64,000 nt of DNA, taken from positions 62,001 to 126,000 of the forward strand of contig JAAOXG010000041.1 in assembly GCA_013036995.1 (NCBI GenBank), in the 5' to 3' direction. Every line of letters starts with the position of its first letter. Position 1 is the stretch's first letter. Made by a program: the position numbers and the translations under genes. Source of the DNA: Lacrimispora defluvii (GTDB lineage: Bacteria; Bacillota; Clostridia; Lachnospirales; Lachnospiraceae). The notes below the pieces were generated by a model. It was not told the origin of the DNA. It did not search any database and saw only the letters and a program-made list of their open reading frames with translations. Below are positions 17,755 through 26,378 of the stretch, in pieces.

Positions 17755-17763
17755 CATACTAAA
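17755..17763 (+). promoter_or_regulatory. Possible sporulation sigma-E -10 element for cotJ
   Basis: CATACTAAA resembles the sigma-E -10 (CATACAATA) and lies about 38 bases before the cotJA start. A TAATTTT stretch sits upstream at roughly the right distance. A sigma-E promoter is expected for cotJ from Bacillus, but the match is only partial. Confidence 0.35.
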
Positions 17764-17800
17764 AAAGAAATAAGAATCATCAAAAGAAAGGAGTGTAACT

Positions 17801-17986
17801 ATGAATTCAGTAGCTGTTAAGGAATGTGAAACTGCAACACCCAGCAAAACCGTAGCATTAGCTATAGCAACCGTTCCCATGCAGCCATGGGAACAGCCTT
17901 ATGACCCAAAGACTGCATTAAATCACGGAACCATATTCCCCAGTCTTGATCTGCCATTTTACGTAACAGGAGGGGAACAGCCATGA
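17801..17986 (+). CDS. cotJA: Spore coat protein CotJA
   Basis: 61 aa; the CotJA pattern is visible in PMQPWEQPYDPKTAL and GTIFPSLDLPFY. AAAGGAG precedes the ATG. In Bacillus the three CotJ proteins are deposited in the coat from the mother cell. Its stop overlaps the cotJB start (ATGA). Confidence 0.93.
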   Translation: MNSVAVKECETATPSKTVALAIATVPMQPWEQPYDPKTALNHGTIFPSLDLPFYVTGGEQP

Positions 17987-18279
17987 TTGATCAAAAGAAC
18001 CTGCTCAGTCAGATAAATGAAATCAGCTTTACCGTAAATGATTTAAACCTTTATTTAGATACCCATCCTCTTGACGAAAACGCTCTGAACGCTTTTAAAG
18101 ACGCAATGACCCAGAGGAAACAGCTTCTTCAAACCTATGCAGATAATTTTGAGCCGCTCACCATGAACTGTATCTGCCCTGACAGCAACAATAAGACAAA
18201 TTCAAACACAAAATATCCAAACCAGAGACATTTTACCTGGAGCGACGGACCTCTTCCATGGGAAGGAGGTGCATTCTAA
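17983..18279 (+). CDS. cotJB: Spore coat protein CotJB
   Basis: 98 aa; a helical N terminus (INEISFTVNDLNLYLDTHP) and the typical C-terminal FTWSDGPLPWEGGA. Overlaps cotJA by four bases and cotJC by one base (TAATG), so the three are translationally coupled. Confidence 0.93.
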   Translation: MIDQKNLLSQINEISFTVNDLNLYLDTHPLDENALNAFKDAMTQRKQLLQTYADNFEPLTMNCICPDSNNKTNSNTKYPNQRHFTWSDGPLPWEGGAF

Positions 18280-18896
18280 TGTGGACTTATGAAAAAAGAC
18301 TGCAATTTCCTGTAAATATAAAAAATACCTGTCCCAAAACAGCTTCTCTTATTATCAGCCAGTTTGGCGGACCTGATGGTGAGCTGGCAGCTTCCATGCG
18401 TTATCTTTCCCAAAGATATACCATGCCATGCAAGGAAGTGGGAGGACTTTTAACCGATATCGGAACGGAAGAGCTGGGACATTTGGAGATGGTTTGTTCC
18501 ATTATTTACCAGCTTACAAAAAATCTGACTATTGAACAGGCAAAAACAGCTGGTTTCGATGCTTATTATATCGATCACACTACAGCCCTGTGGCCAACAG
18601 CCGCTGCCGGAGTTCCTTTTAATGCCTGTGAATTCCAGTCCAAAGGTGATGCTATTACTGATCTGATAGAAGATCTTGCAGCAGAACAGAAAGCCAGAAC
18701 CACTTACGATAATTTAATTCGTATGATCGAGGACCCGGATGTAAGAGAACCTCTTAAATTTTTGCGGGCGCGGGAGGTAGTTCATTTCCAGAGATTTGGT
18801 GAGGCGCTGGAAAATATAAAGACTACGTTAAATCCGAAAAACTTTTATTATTATAATCCTGAATTTGACAAGCAGTTTGTAAAGCAGGAAATGTAA
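18279..18896 (+). CDS. cotJC: Spore coat protein CotJC, manganese catalase family
   Basis: 205 aa from the ATG at 18279, with GGAAGGAGGT upstream inside cotJB. It is a four-helix di-manganese catalase-like protein: Glu in GELAASMRYLSQRY, Glu-x-x-His in EELGHLEMV, Glu in AEQKARTTYDNL, and the second His in REVVHFQRFGE. All metal ligands are present, so it could break down hydrogen peroxide in the spore coat. It ends the cotJABC operon before a strong terminator. Confidence 0.94.
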   Translation: MWTYEKRLQFPVNIKNTCPKTASLIISQFGGPDGELAASMRYLSQRYTMPCKEVGGLLTDIGTEELGHLEMVCSIIYQLTKNLTIEQAKTAGFDAYYIDHTTALWPTAAAGVPFNACEFQSKGDAITDLIEDLAAEQKARTTYDNLIRMIEDPDVREPLKFLRAREVVHFQRFGEALENIKTTLNPKNFYYYNPEFDKQFVKQEM

Positions 18897-18908
18897 AATT
18901 CCAGAATC

Positions 18909-18955
18909 AAAAAATCACCTTTCGTTGCTTAATGAGAAACGAAAGGTGATTTTTA
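18909..18955. terminator. Strong bidirectional terminator after cotJC
   Basis: AAAAATCACCTTTCGTT pairs with AACGAAAGGTGATTTTT, giving A and U tracts on both strands. It would also end a minus-strand transcript of the small ORF at 18956-19072. Confidence 0.92.
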
Positions 18956-19072
18956 TTATTTTGATTTAATATCTGGTACATATACGCAATGATTCATGGA
19001 GTAGACTCCCTGCTTCATAATTTCTGCACATTTTACCCAACCGAGCCAATAGTTTTTTATAATACGTAACAT
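18956..19072 (-). CDS. Candidate 38-aa small protein
   Basis: ATG at 19072 with AAGGAAG nine bases upstream, stop abutting the terminator stem at 18955. The peptide begins MLRIIKNYWLGWVKC, an aromatic amphipathic stretch, and includes two Cys. Upstream, TTTACAG and CTGTAAA form an inverted repeat that overlaps a possible promoter. I recognise no family. The ribosome site, the terminator and the inverted repeat support a real gene; the short length and lack of comparison keep the call weak. Confidence 0.35.
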   Translation of the reverse strand: MLRIIKNYWLGWVKCAEIMKQGVYSMNHCVYVPDIKSK

Positions 19073-19226
19073 ATTAAACACTTCCTTATTATATACTTTA
19101 CAGTTATTTTATCACTCTGTAAAATATTCAACAAGGCACTGCTACTATTTTCTCCTTATTGCAACAAATACCAGGCTTTTCCTCGTTATTTTATTTCTAT
19201 CTGCACAAATATTTTTTGATAAACCT

Positions 19227-20387
19227 CTACCTTTTTTTAAATTTTCCGCATTTTACCAGTCTTTCAGGAAGTTTGGGCAGCTTTCCCTCCGTTTCCATAA
19301 CTGCTTTTGATTCGCATAACTCTATACATGCTCTGCATCCGGTACATTCCGTACTGTCAATCATGTGTATATACCCTGGCCTTCCTTCTATACAGCCTGC
19401 CGGGCACCGATCCAGGCATTCCATACAGCCGGTACAGAGAACAGGATCTATATAGATTACAGATTTCAAAAAGCAAACACCTGCAGGACATTTTTTTCTC
19501 TTATTATGTGCCATATACTCTTCAGAAAAATGTTCCAGAACTCCCAGTGCCGGCTGTGCACCGTTCTGACCCAGAGAACAAAGGCAGCCATGCTTCATTG
19601 CAAGTCCTATTTCCCTGATCAGTTCCGGATAATGGTTTTTTCCTTTCCCTTCGGCAGTATCTTTATACATGGCGTGCAATTGTAAAAGTCCCTCTCTGCA
19701 GAACACGCATTTTCCGCAGCTTCTTTTCCTGTTTTCCAAAAGATCTTTTTCCACCAGCCGGATCATGCAGTCATTTTCGCCAAGTATCTGTACCATTCCA
19801 TTATCCAACTCTATCTCTTCCAGATTCATCTCCAATGCATGATTATCATAGATACGGTTACCAATCAGGACTCCTTTTCCCTCTTTTCTGCCTATCAGAT
19901 CTCCAACAGAGGTATCAGGAGACACTCGCTTCAGACTGCCTCCATTTACAGAAACATAAATGCTTTCCTCATATGTACCTTCTAAACATTCAGCGATCTC
20001 AAGCATGGTCACCAGATGGCAGATAACAGAATCCTCATGCTCTCTTACATCAATTAATCCAATCCTTACTTCAATGCCGGCTGCGCTCACAAACGTTTCA
20101 ATCCGTTCCTTTACATGTATTGCATATTCTGGGATAAAAAGTATTTTCTTTTCGGCTCCCAGTAGCAGGGCCGCAGATTCCATTCCGGTTATCAGCTGAT
20201 TCACACCTTCTTGTGTATCCAAAAGCTGAAGCAGAACCCCGGATTTATCACTGTTTCGCAGACCCACCACAAGGCAGCTGGCCTGACGCCTGGCGAAGCT
20301 TTCTGCAAGGGAAGGTCCTTTTACACCATAATCCTTTAAATGATTAGCCGAAAGTACTCTCATTACATCATCACGGCGGTCACTCAT
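19227..20387 (-). CDS. NuoF-like iron-sulfur protein fused to a two-cluster ferredoxin
   Basis: 386 aa from the ATG at 20387, nine bases after AGGAGGG and overlapping the upstream stop (ATGA). Residues 1-215 have the length and position of the NuoF flavin/NADH domain, but the glycine-rich GRGGAGFPTG motif and the NADEGEPG loop of that family are absent. The N3-type [4Fe-4S] motif is intact (SCGKCVFCREG, Cys224/227/230, with Cys268 or Cys270). A C-terminal 2x[4Fe-4S] ferredoxin follows (Cys318/321/324/328 and 348/351/354/358). It is the last gene of the catabolic operon and probably passes electrons from the partner encoded just upstream. NADH binding by this subunit is doubtful. Confidence 0.8.
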   Translation of the reverse strand: MSDRRDDVMRVLSANHLKDYGVKGPSLAESFARRQASCLVVGLRNSDKSGVLLQLLDTQEGVNQLITGMESAALLLGAEKKILFIPEYAIHVKERIETFVSAAGIEVRIGLIDVREHEDSVICHLVTMLEIAECLEGTYEESIYVSVNGGSLKRVSPDTSVGDLIGRKEGKGVLIGNRIYDNHALEMNLEEIELDNGMVQILGENDCMIRLVEKDLLENRKRSCGKCVFCREGLLQLHAMYKDTAEGKGKNHYPELIREIGLAMKHGCLCSLGQNGAQPALGVLEHFSEEYMAHNKRKKCPAGVCFLKSVIYIDPVLCTGCMECLDRCPAGCIEGRPGYIHMIDSTECTGCRACIELCESKAVMETEGKLPKLPERLVKCGKFKKR

Positions 20388-22501
20388 ACATCCGTTCCCT
20401 CCTGTCCGGAATAATCTCCCCACAGTCTGGGCTGGGCAATATTTAGACGCAGATCGCACTGCAGGCATCGTCCGGTTTCCCATGAAACGCATTCACCGAT
20501 CCCCAGGTCAGCTATATTAAAATTATCAACCCGTTGTTCTGCAGGCAGCAATTGAGGCTCCTGCCGCTCCCTGTAAGCAAAACCCGGACAAGATCCGATA
20601 TGGGATGATACAGACTCATCCGGTGCCAGTTTCTCTGATATATCTCCATCACCTCCAAGATAACGGTCTATTTCTGAAGCCGCCTCTCTTCCGGATGCAA
20701 TCGCTGCAATAACTGATTTTGTCCCATACACTGCATCACCGGCAGCAAAAATGCCATCACAGGATGTTTTAAGGGAATGTTCTTTTACCTGTATGCAGTT
20801 TCCTCTTCCCAGCAAAAGACCTGACGTCTCATCAAGATCCGGCCTCTGCCCCACAGCAAATATCACCGTGTCAGTTTCCAGATGCAGCTCAGTTCCTTCC
20901 TGTTTTTCAATAACTGCCTTTCTCTGATCATCAAAAGTAAAGGATTTTACCTTCATAAAATCTACTCCTGTGACCTTTTCTGTTCCGGTAATCCGTTCAA
21001 AAGTATGTGCAGGATAGATCCCAATTCCTTCCTCCTCAGCCTGAAGAATCTCCTCTTCATCGGCTGTCATGGACTCTCTGGCTTCCAGACAGGCAAGTAA
21101 AACTCGTTCTGCCCCCAGGCGTTTCGCTGTCCTGGCACAGTCAAACGCTACATTTCCGCCGCCCAGAACCACCACCCTGCTTCCTATATCCACCGGTTCC
21201 CCAAGATTTACCTGCCTGAGGAAATCGGTATTTAAAACCACACCAGGCAGATGATCTCCTTCCATTGTAAGACGGATTCCCCTGTGGCTTCCCACTGCCA
21301 TCAGCACAGCATCATATTCTTTTAGCAACAATGAGGGATTTTCTACTTTTACAGATGTTTCAATCCTTACACCGGCTTCTGTAATCAGGGCTGTCTCTTT
21401 TGTTATTACGTCTCTTGGGAGGCGGTAGGAAGGAATTCCATAGCTCATCATACCCCCAACCTGGGGAAGTGACTCCTTAACCGTAACCTCATGCCCCTGC
21501 TTGCGGAGATAGTAGGCTGCAGTCAGACCTGCAGGTCCGGCACCCACAATGCATACCTTTTTTCCACTGTCTTTAAGCTGCTTTCCTTTTCCTCTCCAAC
21601 AGCTTCCCGTATCATGCTCCGCAGCATACCGTTTGATATTTCTGATGGAAACAGATTTATTAATCTCCCCTCTTTTGCATTCCAGCTCACAGGCATGGCT
21701 GCAAATATGCCCAAGAATCTCTGGAAAGGGAGCTTTTTCCCGGACTACGGCTGCCGCCTCATCATACCGTGCTTCCCCTGCAAGCCTGACATATCTTGGA
21801 ATATCAATGTGGGCAGGGCAGCCGTAGCGGCAGGGGACAATTCTGTCCTGTTTTGATCTGTGGTCCTGTCCCTCTTTCCATTTGTCACGGATTGCTCCGG
21901 TTGGACAGACCTCAGCACAGGCTCCGCAGAAACGGCAGTCTGCATCAGCCAGAAGCTTTTCGTGAACTGTGCCCACATACGTTTCCAGCCCTTTCTGCCG
22001 ATAGTCCAGTACGTGAACTCCCCTCAGCTCCTGACATGCTCTGACACAGCGGCCGCAGAGAACACAGCGGTTCATATCATGGACCAGAAGGGGATTTTCC
22101 TCTTCTGTCCGGAATCCCTTAATCCTCATTTTCAGCCTGCCTGTCTTCGGACCGATATACTGGATCAGAGTCTGAAGTTCACAGCTGCCGTATTTGGGAC
22201 AAGTGGAACAATCCTCTGGATGACCGGTTAAGATCAGTTCCAGAGAAAGCATGCGAAGCCTTGCTATCTCCTCACTGTCAGTCCGGATGTTCATTCCATC
22301 CTTTGCTTTTAAATTGCAGGAGGTGACCGGTGTCTCCCCCCCATCTACTTCAACCAGGCACATCCGGCAGGAGCCTAGGGGCTTTAAATCCGGATGATGA
22401 CATAGATGAGGAATATAAATTCCCGCATCAAGAGCGCAGTCAAGCACATTCCTGCCATCTGGTACTTCCATTCTTTTACCGTCTATGGTTATGACTGCCA
22501 T
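20384..22501 (-). CDS. NuoG-N-like ferredoxin fused to GltD-type NAD(P)H-FAD oxidoreductase
   Basis: 705 aa. A plant-type [2Fe-2S] domain (Cys34, 45, 48, 62) is followed by the His-Cys3 [4Fe-4S] site (His94, Cys98, 101, 107), and two [4Fe-4S] sites (Cys146/149/152/156 and 189/192/195/199) as in NuoG/HydA-type N termini. From about residue 220 it is a GltD-like glutamate-synthase small-subunit fold: a Cys-rich helical linker, FAD motif VGAGPAGLTAAYYL near 315, NAD(P) motif GGGNVAFDCA near 450, and the closing GDAVYGTKSVIAAIASG. A cytosolic electron-transfer enzyme that can oxidise or reduce NAD(P). Fourth gene region of the catabolic operon and coupled to the NuoF-like gene. I infer that the pair feeds electrons to the flavoproteins upstream. 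Confidence 0.85.
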   Translation of the reverse strand: MAVITIDGKRMEVPDGRNVLDCALDAGIYIPHLCHHPDLKPLGSCRMCLVEVDGGETPVTSCNLKAKDGMNIRTDSEEIARLRMLSLELILTGHPEDCSTCPKYGSCELQTLIQYIGPKTGRLKMRIKGFRTEEENPLLVHDMNRCVLCGRCVRACQELRGVHVLDYRQKGLETYVGTVHEKLLADADCRFCGACAEVCPTGAIRDKWKEGQDHRSKQDRIVPCRYGCPAHIDIPRYVRLAGEARYDEAAAVVREKAPFPEILGHICSHACELECKRGEINKSVSIRNIKRYAAEHDTGSCWRGKGKQLKDSGKKVCIVGAGPAGLTAAYYLRKQGHEVTVKESLPQVGGMMSYGIPSYRLPRDVITKETALITEAGVRIETSVKVENPSLLLKEYDAVLMAVGSHRGIRLTMEGDHLPGVVLNTDFLRQVNLGEPVDIGSRVVVLGGGNVAFDCARTAKRLGAERVLLACLEARESMTADEEEILQAEEEGIGIYPAHTFERITGTEKVTGVDFMKVKSFTFDDQRKAVIEKQEGTELHLETDTVIFAVGQRPDLDETSGLLLGRGNCIQVKEHSLKTSCDGIFAAGDAVYGTKSVIAAIASGREAASEIDRYLGGDGDISEKLAPDESVSSHIGSCPGFAYRERQEPQLLPAEQRVDNFNIADLGIGECVSWETGRCLQCDLRLNIAQPRLWGDYSGQEGTDV

Positions 22502-22553
22502 GAATCATTCCTCCCTGTTTCCCTTTTGTCTTTATCAATACTAAAACTCCTTA

Positions 22554-23915
22554 TTAATCTGCTTTCTGTTTTGCCATATTCCGTTCATAGATTGCTTTCC
22601 TGATCCCCTCCATCTTATCATCGGAGAGATTGTACATTGCAAGCGGTATGATTGACAGGAGGAAGAACAGCATCGGCACCAGATTGGCAGCTATGTTAAT
22701 TCCATTTTGAACTCCGGGGGTGGGGTCCTGCCCCGCCGCATAACCAAACCAGCCGATAATAGCGATCCCCAATGCACTTCCGATTGCTGATGCCACCTTG
22801 GTTCCAAGGCCGTTCATGGCAAATGCCGTTCCGTCACTTCTGACCTGATTTCTAATGTCATATTCGTCTATGGAGTCAATGATCATTGCACTTCCGCAAG
22901 GTCCTGCAACGTAGCCTAATCCGTAGATAATATGGCACAGGAATAAGTAAGGAATGTTCTTATATGGGCCGAAAAACATAAGAGCCATTGATACGGACTG
23001 GAGCAGCATAGCCAAAATACATGTATTGCGCTTTCCGATCTTTTCCATTACTTTTGGAGAAATCGGCATAATGATTGTACCAACGATCATCTGCATCATC
23101 ATAAACAGAGTAATGAAGCGGAAATCCTGAACACAGTAAATGTAAAAATATACAGCTACACCAATGCGTCCGAATAGTCCGGCCATGGAAATGATCGTAT
23201 AGGCAATGGTAAGCATTAAATTTCTGTTTTTCAGAATCGCCTTTACGGTCTCTTTTACCGGCACCTGATCTTCCTTGCAGACAGTAATATTTTCTTTGCA
23301 GAAATATGCCACAAACCAGAAAATCGGAAGGGAGATGAGCGCATATAAGGTTGCCGTTTTCTGATATCCGGCTGCCTGTACGCCGCTGCCTAAAAATTTC
23401 ACAAGAGGCAGTGTACAGAGATTGAGAATAATCATACCCGTTGTCATTCCCACCATCTGTGCGGCATAAAGCCGGTTGATACTTTTCGGTTCATTGGTCA
23501 TAACAGCCGGCAATGCTGTATAAGGAACATTTAATACTGTATAGCTCATGCCAAGACCAATGTAAGTAATATAGGCATAAATCAGCTTTCCTTTCTCACC
23601 AAACCCAGGTACTGTAAACGTGAGAATTGTAAAAACCACCAGCAGAGGAGCTCCTATAAATATATACGGACGAAACCTTCCCCACCTGGTACTTGTTCGC
23701 TCCATGATTGCCCCCATCATGGGATCATTCATTCCATCCCAGATCTTGGCCACCAGCATGAGAATTGCAACTGCCCCGGTTGCCAGCCCAAACACATCCG
23801 TATAAAACAAAATCAGATATGAACTGACCATTGTCCAGGATAACTGTGATGCAAAATTACCAAGACCGTAAACCCCTATTTGAACCGGTCTTATTTCATT
23901 TTTGTATGTCCCCAT
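22554..23915 (-). CDS. GPH-family sugar/glycoside:cation symporter
   Basis: 453 aa with 12 membrane segments. The N terminus has GNFASQLSWTMVSSYLILFYTDVFGL and the loop RTSTRWGRFRPYIFIGAP, both typical of the glycoside-pentoside-hexuronide family (MelB, XynB relatives). It carries sugars with H+ or Na+. Position within an operon of glycoside dehydrogenases and a presumed C-glycoside lyase suggests uptake of an intact glycoside. GGGAGAGG precedes the ATG at 23915. Confidence 0.9.
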   Translation of the reverse strand: MGTYKNEIRPVQIGVYGLGNFASQLSWTMVSSYLILFYTDVFGLATGAVAILMLVAKIWDGMNDPMMGAIMERTSTRWGRFRPYIFIGAPLLVVFTILTFTVPGFGEKGKLIYAYITYIGLGMSYTVLNVPYTALPAVMTNEPKSINRLYAAQMVGMTTGMIILNLCTLPLVKFLGSGVQAAGYQKTATLYALISLPIFWFVAYFCKENITVCKEDQVPVKETVKAILKNRNLMLTIAYTIISMAGLFGRIGVAVYFYIYCVQDFRFITLFMMMQMIVGTIIMPISPKVMEKIGKRNTCILAMLLQSVSMALMFFGPYKNIPYLFLCHIIYGLGYVAGPCGSAMIIDSIDEYDIRNQVRSDGTAFAMNGLGTKVASAIGSALGIAIIGWFGYAAGQDPTPGVQNGINIAANLVPMLFFLLSIIPLAMYNLSDDKMEGIRKAIYERNMAKQKAD

Positions 23916-23935
23916 CTTCTCCCTCTCCTATTCCG

Positions 23936-24904
23936 TCACTGATTGATGAATTCATCAAATTTTTCATACTTCTCCAGCATCTTTGGCAATGTATCCTTAT
24001 GTTCCTGTAGCTTTGGAACACAGATCTTAATCATTCCCTGTATCTCATGATAATGCTCATACAGTCCGTTAATGGTCCATCTGGCACGATTTATCTGCTC
24101 TTCACTGAATTTTACTTCTATTTTATTGTCCTTTAGCTCCAGATTTCCGCTGATTCCGCAAACAGGACATTCCACAATTGCAGAGCGGGATGGAGAAATG
24201 CTCAGCTGATTGCAGTGACAGACCGGACAGATTCCCTCTTCCCCAATCCACTCCACTTCATCATAGGGTTTTCCCACTGACTGGGCAATGGCTCTGCCCA
24301 GGTTCTGGCACTGCTCCATCAGATGGCTGTCAAACACGGGATTGGCCCTTCTTCCCTGATCATAGGCATCAATCTGTCCTACCACCTTCATATGGCAGGA
24401 AAAACCGAACAGATTGAGCATGGGAAGTCCCATGGATACCCAGTTTTGCGTAGACGCTCCGCCTACGGAAATATATCCGACATAACGGTCTTTAAAATAT
24501 CTGGCATCCAAAAGTTCCTCTCCGGTTTTCCCGGCCTCCACCCTCTTTTTCTGTTCTTCCAAAAGAGCCGCCCTGTCATGGGCAGGACAGAACCGGTCAA
24601 CAAAGTTCTTAAACTGACCCACAATTCCTACGGCATATACGGGAGCAGCAATGATAATTCCGTCTGCGTTCAGCACTGCTTCTTCCAGTTTCTCATAGTC
24701 ATCCTTTAAAATACACGCAACTTCGCCCCCCCGGTCCCGTTTCGTGCTGCAGGCTCCGCAGGCTTTGCAGTGCCCGATTTCCATATTAATGGTGTTGATA
24801 AATTCCACTTCAGCTCCGGCTGCTTTTGCCTGAAAAAGAGCTTCCTTTACCATGATGTCTCCGCATTTCATCTTTCGTCCGAATGATATTCCCAATACTT
24901 TCAT
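23936..24904 (-). CDS. Iron-sulfur flavoprotein, NADPH-dependent FMN reductase family
   Basis: 322 aa. Flavodoxin-like FMN domain with GISFGRKMKCGD at the start and AAPVYAVGIVGQFKNFVDR. A compact Cys motif GHCKACGACS with a fourth Cys 11 residues on is the ISF-type [4Fe-4S] site, although the last spacing is longer than usual. The C-terminal part adds two CPVC knuckles (CPVCHC near 229 and CPVCG near 249), a rubredoxin- or zinc-ribbon-like module. It can relay electrons from NAD(P)H or ferredoxin to the neighbouring flavoprotein. 21 bases from the transporter gene. Confidence 0.82.
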   Translation of the reverse strand: MKVLGISFGRKMKCGDIMVKEALFQAKAAGAEVEFINTINMEIGHCKACGACSTKRDRGGEVACILKDDYEKLEEAVLNADGIIIAAPVYAVGIVGQFKNFVDRFCPAHDRAALLEEQKKRVEAGKTGEELLDARYFKDRYVGYISVGGASTQNWVSMGLPMLNLFGFSCHMKVVGQIDAYDQGRRANPVFDSHLMEQCQNLGRAIAQSVGKPYDEVEWIGEEGICPVCHCNQLSISPSRSAIVECPVCGISGNLELKDNKIEVKFSEEQINRARWTINGLYEHYHEIQGMIKICVPKLQEHKDTLPKMLEKYEKFDEFINQ

Positions 24905-24925
24905 TTATTTCCTCCCGATTTGCTC

Positions 24926-26374
24926 TTATGATTCTTCCACGTACTCAGCCGCGCTCATTCCGGCAATCCTTCCGGTATTTACCGCATAACCCATGGAATT
25001 GCCAGGAAGCAGAAACATATAACTGTCATTGTAAATGTTACAGGAATCCGCACCAGCTGCATATAATCCGGGCACCGGTTCAAACGCTTCGTCAACAGCC
25101 TGGCAGTTTTCGTTGATTTTAATTCCTCCGACGGTGCCGTATCCGCCCACCCTTACTTTAGCGCAGTAAAAAGGTGCCTTATAAACAGGGCGCATATATC
25201 TTCTGTCTTTAAAAAACTCTGCATCTGTACTGTCACAGTAATCATTATAGTCTTCCACTGTGTTCACCAGATTTTCTGCTTGAATACCGGCTTTCTCAGC
25301 CAATTCTTCAATTGTATCAGCCACATATAAATCTACATTCCCATTTTCTTCTGCCATCTTAATTCCATCGTAGAAATCAGACACATCCGGGTTGGTTCTC
25401 ACAAGACTTACATGATCCACTCCGTTGCGGATATAATGCTTTACAATAGAGGAATCCACAATACTGAAACACAATTTGTCTTTCTGATGAGACACTACAT
25501 TGGAAAGGAAGGTGGAATTTTGCATCTGTTCCTCATTCATAACCCGCTTTCCCTGTCTGTTCACCAGAAGATTAGGCTGGCCAAAGACGTTGGATACCCC
25601 CTGGGTCAAATCATCCATGCCCTCAATGCTGGCTGCCATCTCAATACGCACCTGGGTCTTTCCTGCACCTGCCGCCCATGCCATTTTCATGCCGTCACCG
25701 GTAAGGCCTGGTATTGCAAAGCTATACAGATTTTTTCCATGATCCAGCCCGGTTTCTGCCTTGATCATCTCTTTATTGGCTCCTGCTCCCCCGGTACAGA
25801 TAATCGCCGCCTTACAGCGGATCTCGATTTCCTCCCCGTCAGGACCGGCAGCCATCACTCCGGCAACGGCACCGTTTTCTTTTATTATTTCCCTCGCAGG
25901 CGTTTCCAGAAGAAACGTAACTCCAAGCTCCTTCGCCCGCTCATATAAAGCCTTATTCATAAAAGAAGCTGCCCTTGGTCCAATTCCATGGTCTGTCTTC
26001 ACAATATGCCAGGTTGCCTCTGATTTAGGGAAATAGCGGAATGCTCCCTCAAACTCCACTCCCATATCTTCCAGCCATTCAATGGTTTCCGCCGACTGTT
26101 CAAAATACCGTTTCACCAGTCTGGCATCGACATTATAGTGGGTATATTCCATAAACATGTTAAATGCTTTTTCCACGGTAATGTCAATCATCTGCTGTCT
26201 CTGGTATTTTGTTCCGATTCCAAGGGGTCCCATACCCATGTTTGCAGCTCCGCCCACTGTGGATGTTTTTTCCAGCACGATGACTTCTGCTCCGTTTTCT
26301 GCTGCCTGGACTGCCGCAGAAAGTCCTGACGGTCCGGCTGCTATCACAACGATCTGTGTCTCGTATTTTTTCAC
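24926..26374 (-). CDS. FAD-dependent fumarate reductase/3-ketosteroid-dehydrogenase-type flavoprotein
   Basis: 482 aa from a GTG at 26374, seven bases after AGAGGTGAT; the longer frame would start inside the previous gene. N-terminal dinucleotide motif IAAGPSGLSAA (first Gly replaced by Ala), VGGAANMGMGP, and the C-terminal GNSMGYAVNTGRIAG close the FAD site. YGTVGGIKIN and RVGGYG lie where the family binds substrate. No signal peptide, heme site or ferredoxin, so it is a soluble cytosolic reductase. Relatives reduce C=C bonds beside a carbonyl, including isoflavonoid and steroid substrates. In this operon it may reduce the released aglycone or the enone sugar product; this is inference. Confidence 0.82.
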   Translation of the reverse strand: MKKYETQIVVIAAGPSGLSAAVQAAENGAEVIVLEKTSTVGGAANMGMGPLGIGTKYQRQQMIDITVEKAFNMFMEYTHYNVDARLVKRYFEQSAETIEWLEDMGVEFEGAFRYFPKSEATWHIVKTDHGIGPRAASFMNKALYERAKELGVTFLLETPAREIIKENGAVAGVMAAGPDGEEIEIRCKAAIICTGGAGANKEMIKAETGLDHGKNLYSFAIPGLTGDGMKMAWAAGAGKTQVRIEMAASIEGMDDLTQGVSNVFGQPNLLVNRQGKRVMNEEQMQNSTFLSNVVSHQKDKLCFSIVDSSIVKHYIRNGVDHVSLVRTNPDVSDFYDGIKMAEENGNVDLYVADTIEELAEKAGIQAENLVNTVEDYNDYCDSTDAEFFKDRRYMRPVYKAPFYCAKVRVGGYGTVGGIKINENCQAVDEAFEPVPGLYAAGADSCNIYNDSYMFLLPGNSMGYAVNTGRIAGMSAAEYVEES

Positions 26375-26378
26375 CTTA

